Shown one piece after another: positions 27,326-36,732 of a stretch of 64,000 nt of DNA. This stretch comes from an uncultured Helicobacteraceae bacterium. Lineage in GTDB: Bacteria > Campylobacterota > Campylobacteria > Campylobacterales > Helicobacteraceae. The translations under genes were made by a program, and so were the position numbers. Each line of letters starts with the position of its first letter. Within the stretch, counting starts at the first letter, position 1. The stretch is taken from assembly GCA_944323755.1 (NCBI GenBank), contig CALUTR010000003.1:186001-250000 (forward strand), written 5' to 3'. Under the pieces are notes generated by a model, which was given only the letters and a program-made list of their open reading frames with translations, had not been told where the DNA came from and made no database searches.

Positions 27326-29962
27326 ATGAAAACTTTATCTATTATTGATACTTTTGGTTATTTTTTTCGTAATTTTTATGCAATGCCAAAATTGAAAAGT
27401 AAAGATGGCAGGCCAAGTGGTGTTTTGCTTGGTTTTGCAAATTTGGTAAATCAGTTGTATAACGATGATTCATCTTATATTGTTTTTGCTCTAGAAGGTG
27501 AGGGTAAAAAATTCCGTAAAAATATAGCAGATGATTACAAAGCAAATCGTCCAGATATAGATGAAGAGTTATCTATTCAGATTAAAACTGCTATTTTATG
27601 GATTAAGCAAATGAAACTGCCATATATCTCTATTGATGGATATGAGGCTGATGATGCTATAGCATCTATTAAATCCAATGCAAAAGATGTGGCTATTAGA
27701 ATTGTTAGTGTTGATAAGGATTTGTATCAGTTGATAGATTCTAATACTTATATATATGACCCCATAAAAAAGAAGAATATATATAAAGAAGATTGTTTTG
27801 AAAAATTTGGTGTATATCCAGAGCAGTTTATTGATTATCAAAGTCTTGTTGGTGACTTAAGTGATAATGTATCCGGTATTAAGGGTATTGGTGCGAAAAC
27901 TGCACAAAAATTGATCGGCAATTTTGGTTCTCTTGATGGAATCTATAATAATATTGCTTGTTTGAAAGATTATCTTACTCCAAAGCTTATTTCTAGAGTG
28001 ATTGAAGGCAAAGATTCTGCATATAAAAGCAGAGAGCTTGTAAGATTAAGAGATGACCTGCTTACTTCATTTGATTTAAATGCATTGTTGAAACCACATA
28101 TTAATCCACTATTTCTGATAGAAGATGAGCTTAAAAAATATGATATTAACATTCTATCAAAGATTAAAAAGGATTCCCAGATTACTTCAAATAGCACTTT
28201 GTTAGATTTTCAATGTATAAAAATAGTAGATTCTAAAGAGTTGCATAGAGTTATTGATGCTATTAGTATGGATAGTATTGTTGCGTTTGATACTGAGACA
28301 ACTTCTCTTGATGTAAAAAGTGCAGATATTGTTGGTTTTTCTTTTGCTTCGTCTTTAGATATTGGCTATTATGTTCCACTTAATCATTTCTATCTTGGTG
28401 TGGAAAATCAAATATCTATAAATGATGCAAAAGAGGCATTAAAAAAGTTATTTAAACATCACATTGTTGGGCATAATCTAAAATTTGATATGGCTGTTGT
28501 GAGGAAAAATTTTGATTTAGAGATTGAGAATTATAGTGATACTTTGATATTTGCATGGCTAGAGAATCCATCAAATACATTAAATCTTGATTTTCAAGTA
28601 AAGAAAAAATTTAATTATACTACGATTAAATTTGAAGATATTGTAAATAAAGGCGATGTATTTTCTAGCGTTCCAATTGATATAGCAACGAAATATGGAG
28701 TACAAGATTCTGTGTGCAGCTTAGCTTTGTATAATCATTTTATAAATACGCTAAGTAGTGATATTATCGATATAGCAAAAGATGTAGAATTTCCGTTTAT
28801 TAAAGTTTTATTGGATATGGAGAGTAATGGGATAGGCGTTGATTTGAATTTTTTCAATCAACTAAAACTAGAGCTTGAAACTAAAATTAAAGATGTAAGT
28901 AGTGATATTTACAAGATCACTGGTAATGAGTTTAATATTAATTCTACTAGGCAGTTAGGTGGTGTTCTATTTGATCAGTTAAACCTAAAAAAGGGTAGAG
29001 TGTTAAAAAGTAGTGGATATAGCACTGATGAAAAGACTTTGTATTCTCTTATAGATGCACACCCAGTAATTTCATATATACTCGAACATAGAGAGCTTAA
29101 CAAACTTCTTAATACATATGTAATTCCAATAATAAATTTGAATATTAATCATAGAATCTATACTTCATTTATGCAGACAGGGACTAGCACAGGTCGTCTT
29201 AGCTCAAGAAATCCAAATTTGCAAAATATTCCAGTAAAGACTGATATTGGCAGAAGAATTAGATATGGATTTGTTGCAAGAGATGGATACACTTTGATTT
29301 CTGCGGATTATTCACAAATTGAGCTTAGATTATTAGCGCATTTTTCACAAGATCCTAATTTAGTGGAATCTTTTATTAATGATAGAGATATACATCTAGA
29401 AACTGCGATAAAAATATTTGGCAATGAATTAGCTAGGGAAAATAGAAATATTGCAAAGAGTATTAATTTTGGTTTGATATATGGAATGGGTGTAAAAAAG
29501 CTTGCCCAAACGCTACATATACCACAATCAAAGAGTAAAGAATATATAGATAGTTATTTTGAGAGTTTTCCAACTGTAAGAAATTATTTGCAAACTCAAC
29601 AGGATTTTATTTTGCATAATGGATATGCTTCTACATTGCTTGGGAGGTATAGAATCTTTGATTTTCACAATATTGCAGAATATGAAAAAATGGCATTCCT
29701 TCGTGAAGGTATCAATTCTATATTTCAAGGCAGTGCTGCTGATTTGATAAAGTTATCTATGAATAAATGTTTTGATAGATTTAAAAATAGAGATGTGAGA
29801 TTATTAGTTCAAGTGCATGATGAATTAATATTTGAAGTTAAAGATGAATGTGTAGATAGCATCAGTCAAGAGATATTAGAAATTATGAATAATGCTTATA
29901 CACTTAGAGTGCCACTTAAGTGTGGTATTAGCGTTGGCAAGCGTTGGTATGAATTAAAATAA
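27326..29962 (+). CDS. polA: DNA polymerase I
   Basis: The 878-residue enzyme has three domains. The N-terminal 5' nuclease (about 1-290) includes EADDAIASI and SDNVSGIKGIGAKTA. The middle 3'-5' exonuclease-like domain (about 300-480) retains Exo I DTETTSLD, Exo II GHNLKFD and Exo III YGVQD. The polymerase domain has DYSQIELRLLAHFSQDP and VHDELIFEV. All the acidic residues expected for proofreading are present. It is co-directional with xth, suggesting a repair pair. Its stop codon abuts the stop of the convergent gene at 29963. Confidence 0.97.
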   Translation: MKTLSIIDTFGYFFRNFYAMPKLKSKDGRPSGVLLGFANLVNQLYNDDSSYIVFALEGEGKKFRKNIADDYKANRPDIDEELSIQIKTAILWIKQMKLPYISIDGYEADDAIASIKSNAKDVAIRIVSVDKDLYQLIDSNTYIYDPIKKKNIYKEDCFEKFGVYPEQFIDYQSLVGDLSDNVSGIKGIGAKTAQKLIGNFGSLDGIYNNIACLKDYLTPKLISRVIEGKDSAYKSRELVRLRDDLLTSFDLNALLKPHINPLFLIEDELKKYDINILSKIKKDSQITSNSTLLDFQCIKIVDSKELHRVIDAISMDSIVAFDTETTSLDVKSADIVGFSFASSLDIGYYVPLNHFYLGVENQISINDAKEALKKLFKHHIVGHNLKFDMAVVRKNFDLEIENYSDTLIFAWLENPSNTLNLDFQVKKKFNYTTIKFEDIVNKGDVFSSVPIDIATKYGVQDSVCSLALYNHFINTLSSDIIDIAKDVEFPFIKVLLDMESNGIGVDLNFFNQLKLELETKIKDVSSDIYKITGNEFNINSTRQLGGVLFDQLNLKKGRVLKSSGYSTDEKTLYSLIDAHPVISYILEHRELNKLLNTYVIPIINLNINHRIYTSFMQTGTSTGRLSSRNPNLQNIPVKTDIGRRIRYGFVARDGYTLISADYSQIELRLLAHFSQDPNLVESFINDRDIHLETAIKIFGNELARENRNIAKSINFGLIYGMGVKKLAQTLHIPQSKSKEYIDSYFESFPTVRNYLQTQQDFILHNGYASTLLGRYRIFDFHNIAEYEKMAFLREGINSIFQGSAADLIKLSMNKCFDRFKNRDVRLLVQVHDELIFEVKDECVDSISQEILEIMNNAYTLRVPLKCGISVGKRWYELK

Positions 29963-30499
29963 TTAGAATTTATAATCACTATAATATATCTGTATTTTTA
30001 AATCCACTTTTAAAAGATCTTTTTGTTTTATGATATTAATTGGAAAGCTAGTGCGAATACTGTGATTTAACTCTTTTATATTATCAATAAAATCAATAAC
30101 TTCTTTTGTGTGTTTTGCATAGCCTTCTATGGCGATACTTTGTATTGTGATATTATTGTTAGAATCTGTTATTTTGTGGTCTTTTATGGTTGCATTATTG
30201 AAATATCTTTTTGTATATTCTTCCAGCTTTGCTATATCTATTTTGTTTCGCATATTTTGATGCGTATTTGCATTTTGCTGCATTGTTATATTCATTTCAT
30301 TTTGCAATTTTTGTATGTTTGCATTGATTGCATTATTTAGATTCTGCGTTCTCTTGTAATCTAGTGTTTGTAATTTATGATTTTGCATTATAGGGATAAA
30401 ATAGAATGCTAGGCAAAAAAATATAATCATCGTATAAATGATAAAAAAAATGATATTTTTGCTCCAATCTACTTCATTTAAAAAGTTTATAAACTTCAT
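29963..30499 (-). CDS. PilO-like inner-membrane protein, function unknown
   Basis: The 178-residue protein has one N-terminal membrane helix (about 17-37), then a long Asn/Gln-rich coiled-coil-like stretch (about 40-95), then a small folded domain. This topology is that of PilO/GspM proteins, which form periplasmic dimers in type IV pilus and type II secretion inner-membrane platforms. It overlaps the next gene upstream by four bases. I do not recognise it by sequence; the assignment comes from topology and its two neighbours. Confidence 0.45.
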   Translation of the reverse strand: MKFINFLNEVDWSKNIIFFIIYTMIIFFCLAFYFIPIMQNHKLQTLDYKRTQNLNNAINANIQKLQNEMNITMQQNANTHQNMRNKIDIAKLEEYTKRYFNNATIKDHKITDSNNNITIQSIAIEGYAKHTKEVIDFIDNIKELNHSIRTSFPINIIKQKDLLKVDLKIQIYYSDYKF

Positions 30500-31014
30500 T
30501 TTACCTCTTTATCTAAAGTGCTAATTGATGTGAAGTTAAACCATCCATTTGGTAATGGAAAGAAATCAACCCTGCTTGTTGTAAAAATTGATTTCAATGG
30601 CGCCTGTAAAAGGAATGAATATATTTCTCTAGTTGGGGTAATCCCTTTTAGTATTAATTTGTCTTCCTCAAGTGATATCTGTGTGATTGTTATTTGATCT
30701 GGAATTAGGTCAAATAGTTTGCTTAATGCGTTTTGTAGCTCATAATTATAATTTTTATTAATTTGTTCTAAATTGATCTCATATTGTAGTTGCTCAGTAT
30801 TTTTATTGATAATTGATATTTTCTCATCTTGGGCGTCCATATTATCTTCTGTGATTTGTGTATCACTTTGAAAAATATTTGTTTCTATTCTTAGGTAGAT
30901 TCCACCTATGTAAATGATTGCAACACTAAGAATTGTGTAAAAAATCCAAATTTTTGATAATTTTGATACTATTGATTTTGGTCGTGGTGCGGTGAAACTA
31001 TATCTTACACTCAA
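30496..31014 (-). CDS. PilN-like inner-membrane protein, function unknown
   Basis: This 172-residue bitopic protein has a short cytoplasmic N-terminus with FTAPRPKS, one helix (about 22-44), a coiled-coil segment and a C-terminal domain with LILKGITPTREIYSFL. The last phrase matches the ferredoxin-like domain of PilN/GspL-C proteins, where a similar phrase (I-G-A-x-x-x-x-V-x-x-F-L) recurs. The start is TTG 31014 with an AAGGA site. It overlaps the downstream gene by four bases. Confidence 0.5.
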   Translation of the reverse strand: MSVRYSFTAPRPKSIVSKLSKIWIFYTILSVAIIYIGGIYLRIETNIFQSDTQITEDNMDAQDEKISIINKNTEQLQYEINLEQINKNYNYELQNALSKLFDLIPDQITITQISLEEDKLILKGITPTREIYSFLLQAPLKSIFTTSRVDFFPLPNGWFNFTSISTLDKEVK

Positions 31015-31048
31015 TTTTTATCCTTAATGATTATTCTGTATTTTGCAA

Positions 31049-31963
31049 TCATTTTACTTCCATTTTTATTAGATTTTCTATTTCTTGACAAATATCTATG
31101 CGTATAAAATGTGTTTCGAGCATAGTATTGTTTTTTAAGTGCGATATTGCATTATCACTTATTCCGTATCCATCAAGGATTAATAATTCATCTATAAAGT
31201 CACTAGCATATCTACTATCTTGATAGAAATTATTTAATGTATTTTTTATCAACTCAATCATATGATTTGCAATGGATAGCTCGCCAAGCTCATTTGACGA
31301 TGGTTTAAAGCTATTTTTCTCAAAATCTTTTATTATAATGTTTTCATCTATCTCATCTATAATATCAAACTCTATGATAGCTTCATCTTTGCTTTCGTCT
31401 TTTGCTTCTTCTATCAATTCACTATGTTCAAATACGATATGATCGCCAAAATATATATTTTCTTTATCTGCTATAAGCAGGCTTGTTGAATTTTTTTCTT
31501 GCAATATGTATAGCTTTTTTACATTATCTAGCTTATCTTTGATCTTTTCGTAAATGATAATAAATGGTGAAAATATAAAATCTATACCATCTATTTTGCT
31601 AAATTTATTTTTATATTCTTGAAGGCTTTTTTTATCTACATAGATAAACCATTGTTTATTAACTAGCATTATCTTTAATGAACTAATGTTTAATGAGAAT
31701 TGTTCAAATACGCTAAGTTTATTCCCTGTGATTAATCCTTGATTTTCAACCCTTATAATTGCAGCTATGTATGTGTATGGGTATTTATCTTGAATCTTTC
31801 TTATGTATTTTGCAGCTTCTATGGGGAAATCAGCATTAATTGTTTTGTATATTTTTTCTTCGTGATTTTTGTTTTGATAGGATATTTTTATTTTGCAAGT
31901 TTTTGCATCTAGATCAATAGATACAAAAACCTTTTGGTATATTCTGCTAAATAATGACAACAA
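31049..31963 (-). CDS. PilM-like actin-fold protein candidate
   Basis: This 304-residue soluble protein starts FVSIDLDAKTCKIKISY, which resembles the phosphate-1 strand turn of FtsA/PilM-type ATPase folds. It has an acidic central insertion (about 185-210) and no clear nucleotide-binding loop that I can pick out. A TTG start (31963 or 31960) follows AAAGG. Position first in a three-gene set ahead of PilN- and PilO-like genes is the main evidence. In naturally transformable Campylobacterota such sets can serve DNA uptake; that role is an inference. Confidence 0.4.
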   Translation of the reverse strand: MLSLFSRIYQKVFVSIDLDAKTCKIKISYQNKNHEEKIYKTINADFPIEAAKYIRKIQDKYPYTYIAAIIRVENQGLITGNKLSVFEQFSLNISSLKIMLVNKQWFIYVDKKSLQEYKNKFSKIDGIDFIFSPFIIIYEKIKDKLDNVKKLYILQEKNSTSLLIADKENIYFGDHIVFEHSELIEEAKDESKDEAIIEFDIIDEIDENIIIKDFEKNSFKPSSNELGELSIANHMIELIKNTLNNFYQDSRYASDFIDELLILDGYGISDNAISHLKNNTMLETHFIRIDICQEIENLIKMEVK

Positions 31964-32021
31964 TTAGCCTTTAAAGTAAAAATTGATATTAGATTCTACA
32001 ATCTTAAGCTTATAATATCAA

Positions 32022-32684
32022 CTAATCTAAATTGTGAAAAATCATCTTTGGATCTGCTGTCATTTGTTTATATACCAATTTTTTTGCATCTTCTATATTC
32101 AAGTTTTCATCTATATGAAAACTTGGCATAGATATATATTTTATTGTTGAAAATGGTTTTGGTATTTTAAATTTATCCCAAGTTTTTAATTCAAAAAAAT
32201 TATTTGGAAGTGTTCTAACGGGAACTATTCCTATGCCAGTCTTCTTGCTCATTGCAATAATCCCATCTGCTATGCTGTGGTATGGTCCTTTTGGACCATC
32301 TGGTGTAATTGCTATATCATATCCTTCTTTTAATTGTTGAAATGCTTGTATCAATACTCTTCTTCCACCTCTAGTACTAGATCCACGAATTGTTTTAAAT
32401 CCATAATAGCCATATAGCTTTACCATTAATTCGCCATCAAAATGTTCGCTTGAAATCACGAATATCTTTGGCACATTTCGCATTTTTTTATACAAAAAAG
32501 GGAGCATCAAAAACTCTCCATGCCAAAATGCAAGAATAGCATTACTTTTTTTGATATCTTCGTGTATGTAGAATTTATTTTTGCAACTTAGATATAAAAT
32601 CCAAAGAAACGCCCATACAAGGCGTGGTGCAAATAAGAGAATGATTTTTCGTTTGAACTTTTTTAAAAAATCTTTGTTAAGCAT
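32022..32684 (-). CDS. DUF374 family acyltransferase-like protein
   Basis: This 220-residue protein carries the DUF374 signatures AFWHGEFLMLPF (about 49-60), GSSTRGGRRVLIQAFQ (about 100-115) and ITPDGPKGPYHSI (about 127-139). The family belongs to the lysophospholipid acyltransferase superfamily and is thought to act on lipid A or phospholipid precursors. The N-terminal hydrophobic segment could be a membrane anchor. It starts two bases after the miaB stop, and the same miaB-DUF374 pair is found in H. pylori. Substrate is unknown. Confidence 0.8.
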   Translation of the reverse strand: MLNKDFLKKFKRKIILLFAPRLVWAFLWILYLSCKNKFYIHEDIKKSNAILAFWHGEFLMLPFLYKKMRNVPKIFVISSEHFDGELMVKLYGYYGFKTIRGSSTRGGRRVLIQAFQQLKEGYDIAITPDGPKGPYHSIADGIIAMSKKTGIGIVPVRTLPNNFFELKTWDKFKIPKPFSTIKYISMPSFHIDENLNIEDAKKLVYKQMTADPKMIFHNLD

Positions 32685-32686
32685 TT

Positions 32687-33982
32687 CTATCTGACTACTT
32701 TGCCAAATAGGCTTCCATTTTCATTGTTTGTTATCACTACATCATAAAATCCACCAAGTGATAAATTTGTGTCTTTTATTGTGATTAATCTACCATTATC
32801 ACTTCTTCCTTCACTAGCGGAATCTTTTATGTTTTCAATCATAACTTTGTGGATTTTATTAATTTCATTTTTTGCCTTTTTTTCTAGTATTTGTTTATGT
32901 AGATTCTGTAATATCTCTAATCTTGTGGCTGCAATTTTTGAATCAATCTCTTTCATATTGAATGCTGAAGTATCTTTCCTTGGGGAATACACAAAGCTAT
33001 ACATCGTATCAAATTCCACCTTTTTTACCATATCTAGAGTATCATAGAAATCTTCTTCTTTTTCTGTTGGAAATGCGACAATAATATCTGTTCCGATGCC
33101 GACATCTGGGCAAAGTTTTTTGATTTTATTTACTCTATCTAGAAACCATTCTTTTGTGTATCCCCTTTTCATGTCCTTTAGAACGGCATTTGAGCCACTT
33201 TGTAGAGGCATATGGATATATTTTGATATTTTTTTATTATTTGCAAATTCCTCTATAAATTCATCGTCCATATGCAATGGATGTGGAGATACAAATTTAA
33301 TTCTTTCGATTCCATTAATTTTGCTTATCTCTTTAAGAAGACGAGTAAAATTAATTTTTTCGTGTGGTGATGAGAATCTAGCGCCATAATTATTGACATT
33401 TTGTCCAAGCAGTATAATTTCTTTTGCGCCATTATCAGCTCTGATTTGCGCTTCTTTGAGTATTAAATTAAGTGGTATAGATATTTCTTTTCCTCGTGTG
33501 TGAGGCACTATGCAGTATGAGCATTTTTTATCACAGCCAATAGAGATATTGATTAATGCTCGTATATTAGATTCTGTTGTCATACAAAATTCATAGTTTG
33601 ATTCATCGTGATTAATTTCTACTTCTACGGCTTTTGGTGTGTTTATAATACTTGTGATTTTTGAAACATTTCTTGCACCTAATACAAAATCAACACTAGG
33701 CGCTTTTTTGATGATTTCTTTTCCAAGTGCGCTTGCCGTGCAGCCACATATTCCTATTTTTGCCCCCTTTTTTTTGATTGCTGCATAGCTACCAATCTCG
33801 CTAAATAGTTTTCTTTCTGGTTTTTCTCGAACGCTGCAAGTATTTAGTATGATTAGATCAGCTTCTTTTATATCTTCTGTTAGGGTATAGTTTTCTTTTT
33901 CTTTTAATTCCGCGATAATATGGTCACTATCGCGTGTATTCATAGCACAGCCAAAAGTTTTTATAAATAATTTTTTATTCAA
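32687..33982 (-). CDS. miaB: tRNA-2-methylthio-N6-dimethylallyladenosine synthase MiaB
   Basis: This radical-SAM methylthiotransferase modifies A37 of tRNAs that read UNN codons. The 431-residue protein has the N-terminal MTTase domain with three cluster cysteines (KTFGCAMNT, LNTCSVREKPERK, GICGCTAS). The radical-SAM loop CDKKCSYC lies near 152, and a C-terminal TRAM domain follows. The LNTCSVREK word supports MiaB over RimO or MtaB. It is followed by the DUF374 gene and preceded by the HP0268-like gene, as in H. pylori. Confidence 0.93.
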   Translation of the reverse strand: MNKKLFIKTFGCAMNTRDSDHIIAELKEKENYTLTEDIKEADLIILNTCSVREKPERKLFSEIGSYAAIKKKGAKIGICGCTASALGKEIIKKAPSVDFVLGARNVSKITSIINTPKAVEVEINHDESNYEFCMTTESNIRALINISIGCDKKCSYCIVPHTRGKEISIPLNLILKEAQIRADNGAKEIILLGQNVNNYGARFSSPHEKINFTRLLKEISKINGIERIKFVSPHPLHMDDEFIEEFANNKKISKYIHMPLQSGSNAVLKDMKRGYTKEWFLDRVNKIKKLCPDVGIGTDIIVAFPTEKEEDFYDTLDMVKKVEFDTMYSFVYSPRKDTSAFNMKEIDSKIAATRLEILQNLHKQILEKKAKNEINKIHKVMIENIKDSASEGRSDNGRLITIKDTNLSLGGFYDVVITNNENGSLFGKVVR

Positions 33983-34006
33983 TTGTTTATACTTTAATAA
34001 AAAATT

Positions 34007-34255
34007 CTAATAATTAATAATGTGTAATTCATAAATAAAGCAGTCTTTATCAAGTCCGAATCTTAATTCATTGAAATGCACGGATTTTGTCCCTTTTTCA
34101 AAGTGTGCACGCATTTTTTGGAGGTCTTTTATTGAATTATCTTTGTCAAGATAAAATGTAGCACCTCCTTTTTCTTCTACTTGTCTTTCTATTTCGCTTA
34201 ATGATATCACTGAAGGTGCGTCATTTGGGTCTTTTTTAGCTAGTTTTAAATCCAT
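34007..34255 (-). CDS. HP0268-like small nuclease
   Basis: The 82-residue protein is recognised from the N-terminal LAKKDPN, the central FYLDKDN, and the end FIYELHIINY, matching the pattern of H. pylori HP0268. HP0268 was reported to have an Smr-like fold with nicking endonuclease and ribonuclease activity. Gene order with miaB and the DUF374 gene agrees. I cannot confirm the catalytic residues from memory. It diverges from nusA across 130 bases. Confidence 0.7.
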   Translation of the reverse strand: MDLKLAKKDPNDAPSVISLSEIERQVEEKGGATFYLDKDNSIKDLQKMRAHFEKGTKSVHFNELRFGLDKDCFIYELHIINY

Positions 34256-34328
34256 AATATCAATCCTTTTGGCTTTTTAAAAGATTGGATTCTAGCAAAT
34301 TTAGCTTAAAACTTTAAGTCTAATTTGA

Positions 34329-34334
34329 TATAAT
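34329..34334 (+). promoter_or_regulatory. -10 box of nusA
   Basis: A perfect TATAAT preceded by TTGA lies 52 bases before the nusA start, in the nusA/HP0268-like divergent spacer. No -35 consensus is visible. Confidence 0.5.
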
Positions 34335-34385
34335 TCAATCATTTTTTACAAATGCTTTATACTTCAAATTTTAAGGATTCAAATC

Positions 34386-35525
34386 TTGGATAAAATTTTA
34401 GATATTGTTGAAATTATCGCATATGAAAAAGGGTTGCAAATCGATGTTATGCAAAATATAGTAAAAAATGAGATTCTAAAATTAGCAAAAAACAGCATTG
34501 ATAGTGATATGAATTTTGTTGTTGATTTTGACAAGAAAGACAAAACAATCAAATTATTTCATAAAGTGAAAGTTGTAGATGATGATTATGATTTTTCTAA
34601 AGATGATTCTAAGAAGATGATTACAATAAGCCAAGCACGCCAAAGTGGTGATGTAGCAATTGGTGATGAAATGCTATTTGAACTAAATATTGATAATTTG
34701 GATTTAAATAGAAATATCATTAGTAATCTCTTAAAAGATCTAGAAAGTAGTATAGAGAAAAATATAGAAAATCAAATATTTGATAACTTAAAAAATAGCA
34801 TAGAAAAAATCGTAAATGGTATGGTTGTCTATATTGATCCAAAAAGTGAAGATACAATTGTTGAAATTGATTCAATTAGGGCTAGACTCCCTAGAAAAAA
34901 TAGAATCAAAGGCGAAGGTTTTAAAATTGGTCAAAGTATATCTTGTATATTAAAAAGAATTTATATAGATAAAAAATATGGAATCCAAATAGAATTAAGC
35001 AGAACAGCGCCAAAATTTTTAGAAGAATTATTAAAGCTAGAAGTACCAGAGATTGCAGATGGCGAAGTAAATATAATGAAATGTTCTAGGATACCAGGTG
35101 TTAGATCAAAAGTCGCCGTATCATCAAATACGCCTAGAGTAGATCCAGTTGGTGCGACGGTTGGTGTAAAGGGTGTAAGAATTAATGCAGTAAGTAAAAA
35201 AATATGTGGTGAAAGTATAGATTGTGTAGAATATTCCAATGTCCCAGAGATTTTTATTGCAAATGCGCTTTCACCTGCAAAAGTAGTCAGCGTTAAGATT
35301 ATGGATAATAAAGCTATTATTTCCCTATATAGCGATCAAAAGTCAAAAGCTATAGGTAAAGAAGGTGTAAATATTAGGCTTACTTCTATGCTTCTTGGTA
35401 TGGAGTTGGAGATTGAAGATTTGGGTGAAAATCCTAATGCACTAAATATACAAGAAGTAGAAAAGCAGCCAAATGATATAAAAGAAAGTGGCAAGCAACT
35501 CTTAGAATCTTTATTTAAATCTTAG
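34386..35525 (+). CDS. nusA: Transcription factor NusA
   Basis: NusA binds RNA polymerase and modulates pausing, termination and antitermination. The 379-residue protein has the N-terminal polymerase-binding domain, an S1 domain (about 135-200, GMVVYIDPKSEDTIVEID), and KH domains with PGVRSKVAVSS and DPVGATVGVKGVRI. It lacks the C-terminal acidic repeats of E. coli NusA, as usual outside gammaproteobacteria. The start is TTG 34386, supported by AAGGA 10 bases upstream. Its end overlaps the convergent DJ-1 gene by four bases. Confidence 0.94.
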   Translation: MDKILDIVEIIAYEKGLQIDVMQNIVKNEILKLAKNSIDSDMNFVVDFDKKDKTIKLFHKVKVVDDDYDFSKDDSKKMITISQARQSGDVAIGDEMLFELNIDNLDLNRNIISNLLKDLESSIEKNIENQIFDNLKNSIEKIVNGMVVYIDPKSEDTIVEIDSIRARLPRKNRIKGEGFKIGQSISCILKRIYIDKKYGIQIELSRTAPKFLEELLKLEVPEIADGEVNIMKCSRIPGVRSKVAVSSNTPRVDPVGATVGVKGVRINAVSKKICGESIDCVEYSNVPEIFIANALSPAKVVSVKIMDNKAIISLYSDQKSKAIGKEGVNIRLTSMLLGMELEIEDLGENPNALNIQEVEKQPNDIKESGKQLLESLFKS

Positions 35526-36073
35526 ATAACTAGCATTTCATTTTTTACTTCGTTATATTTTGTTTCACCAAGTAATTTTTTGATTATTTCAAGTCCAAAT
35601 AAAACACCGCTTGCAGGCCCATTTGCAGTTATGATATTTTCATCAATACATATGATTTCTTCTGTATATCTTGCTTTGCTATTTATTTGATTTTGACAGC
35701 CTGGATAGCAGGTGAATTTGTTTTTTAATACTCTAGCTTCATCAAGCACTATAGGAGATGCGCATATCGCTGATATAAGCTTATTTTGTTTATTAAGTGT
35801 TTGTATAATATTTATTATTTCCTTATTATTTTTTAGATTTAGCATTCCATTGTATCCGCCTGCAAGCGATATACCATCTATATCATCTGTATTTATTTGA
35901 GATATTGTGCATTCTGGTTTTATTTTAATATGATGTGCTCCAGTGATGAATTCGCTTGTGTGATTAGAGTCTTTAGTTAGAATCACATTGATTTCTGCTC
36001 TTCTTAGTGTATCTACAATGCTTACTAGTTCTATCTCTTCAAAGCCTTCCATTATCGGTACTAAAATATTCAT
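35522..36073 (-). CDS. DJ-1/PfpI family protein
   Basis: This 183-residue protein of the DJ-1/ThiJ superfamily has MNILVPIMEGFEEIELV at its start and a nucleophile elbow AICASP with the conserved Cys near residue 103. The family includes glyoxalase III, deglycase-like and chaperone proteins; the exact activity cannot be read here. The ATG at 36073 is chosen because it has an AGGAG site; an upstream in-frame start at 36154 would lie inside the phosphoesterase gene. It overlaps that gene by four bases and so is translationally coupled. Confidence 0.85.
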   Translation of the reverse strand: MNILVPIMEGFEEIELVSIVDTLRRAEINVILTKDSNHTSEFITGAHHIKIKPECTISQINTDDIDGISLAGGYNGMLNLKNNKEIINIIQTLNKQNKLISAICASPIVLDEARVLKNKFTCYPGCQNQINSKARYTEEIICIDENIITANGPASGVLFGLEIIKKLLGETKYNEVKNEMLVI

Positions 36074-36732
36074 AATGATCTCCTGTGGTGATTTAATATT
36101 TTTTTTAGTTTTATAGGGGATAGCATTGTTTGTTCCACTGACATATTGATGCAAAATTTATTTCCTGTATCTTTTGAATGTGTGTGCCCATGTATATTTA
36201 ATGAGCATTCGCTAAACCTAAAATAATCATCTAGCACATCTCTAATTGCCGCATATCTATCATTCATCTTTCGATTAAAAATAGGAAAATGACTAAATAA
36301 GATTCTCTCTCCATCAATATCTATAATGATTCCATTTAAATATATTTTATCTTCTATTTTCCCATACTTTTTTTTGATTTTCTCTCTTATTTTTTCTTTT
36401 TGTGGAATATCTAAGATGATTTTATTTTTCATTTTCCAGTTTATTTTTTTTAACTCTTCTATTTTTTTTACATCATTATTACCGATAATTAGCATTTTTT
36501 TACCATTGAGTTTTTTGAGATATGATATTCCATTCTTAAAATATACATCGCCTAAATGAAGTACACTATCGCTACTTTTGATTTTGCTATTCCAATTATC
36601 AACCATTAAATCAAAATGATTATCATAGCCTAGATTATTTGATATTAATTTTCTTATTCTTTCTTTTTTTAATACAGAATCCTGCCCAAAATGTGTATCA
36701 GATATAATGTATGTATCAAGTGTAATATTCAT
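36070..36732 (-). CDS. Calcineurin-like metallophosphoesterase
   Basis: This 220-residue protein shows the ordered metal-binding motifs of the family: SDTHFGQ (about 11), LHLGDVYF (about 55), IIGNNDV (about 82; consensus GNHD, with His replaced by Asn), LFSHFP (about 150) and HGHTHS (about 183). The substituted GNND appears in other members annotated as phosphoesterases. Substrate is unknown. It lies between the sensor-kinase-like gene (directly abutting at 36733) and the DJ-1 gene, so the three probably share a transcript. Confidence 0.82.
   Translation of the reverse strand: MNITLDTYIISDTHFGQDSVLKKERIRKLISNNLGYDNHFDLMVDNWNSKIKSSDSVLHLGDVYFKNGISYLKKLNGKKMLIIGNNDVKKIEELKKINWKMKNKIILDIPQKEKIREKIKKKYGKIEDKIYLNGIIIDIDGERILFSHFPIFNRKMNDRYAAIRDVLDDYFRFSECSLNIHGHTHSKDTGNKFCINMSVEQTMLSPIKLKKILNHHRRSL

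Noticed and set aside
36074..36154. 27-residue N-terminal extension of the DJ-1 protein
   Set aside because: It lies inside the phosphoesterase gene; the ATG at 36073 has the ribosome site and begins the conserved domain.
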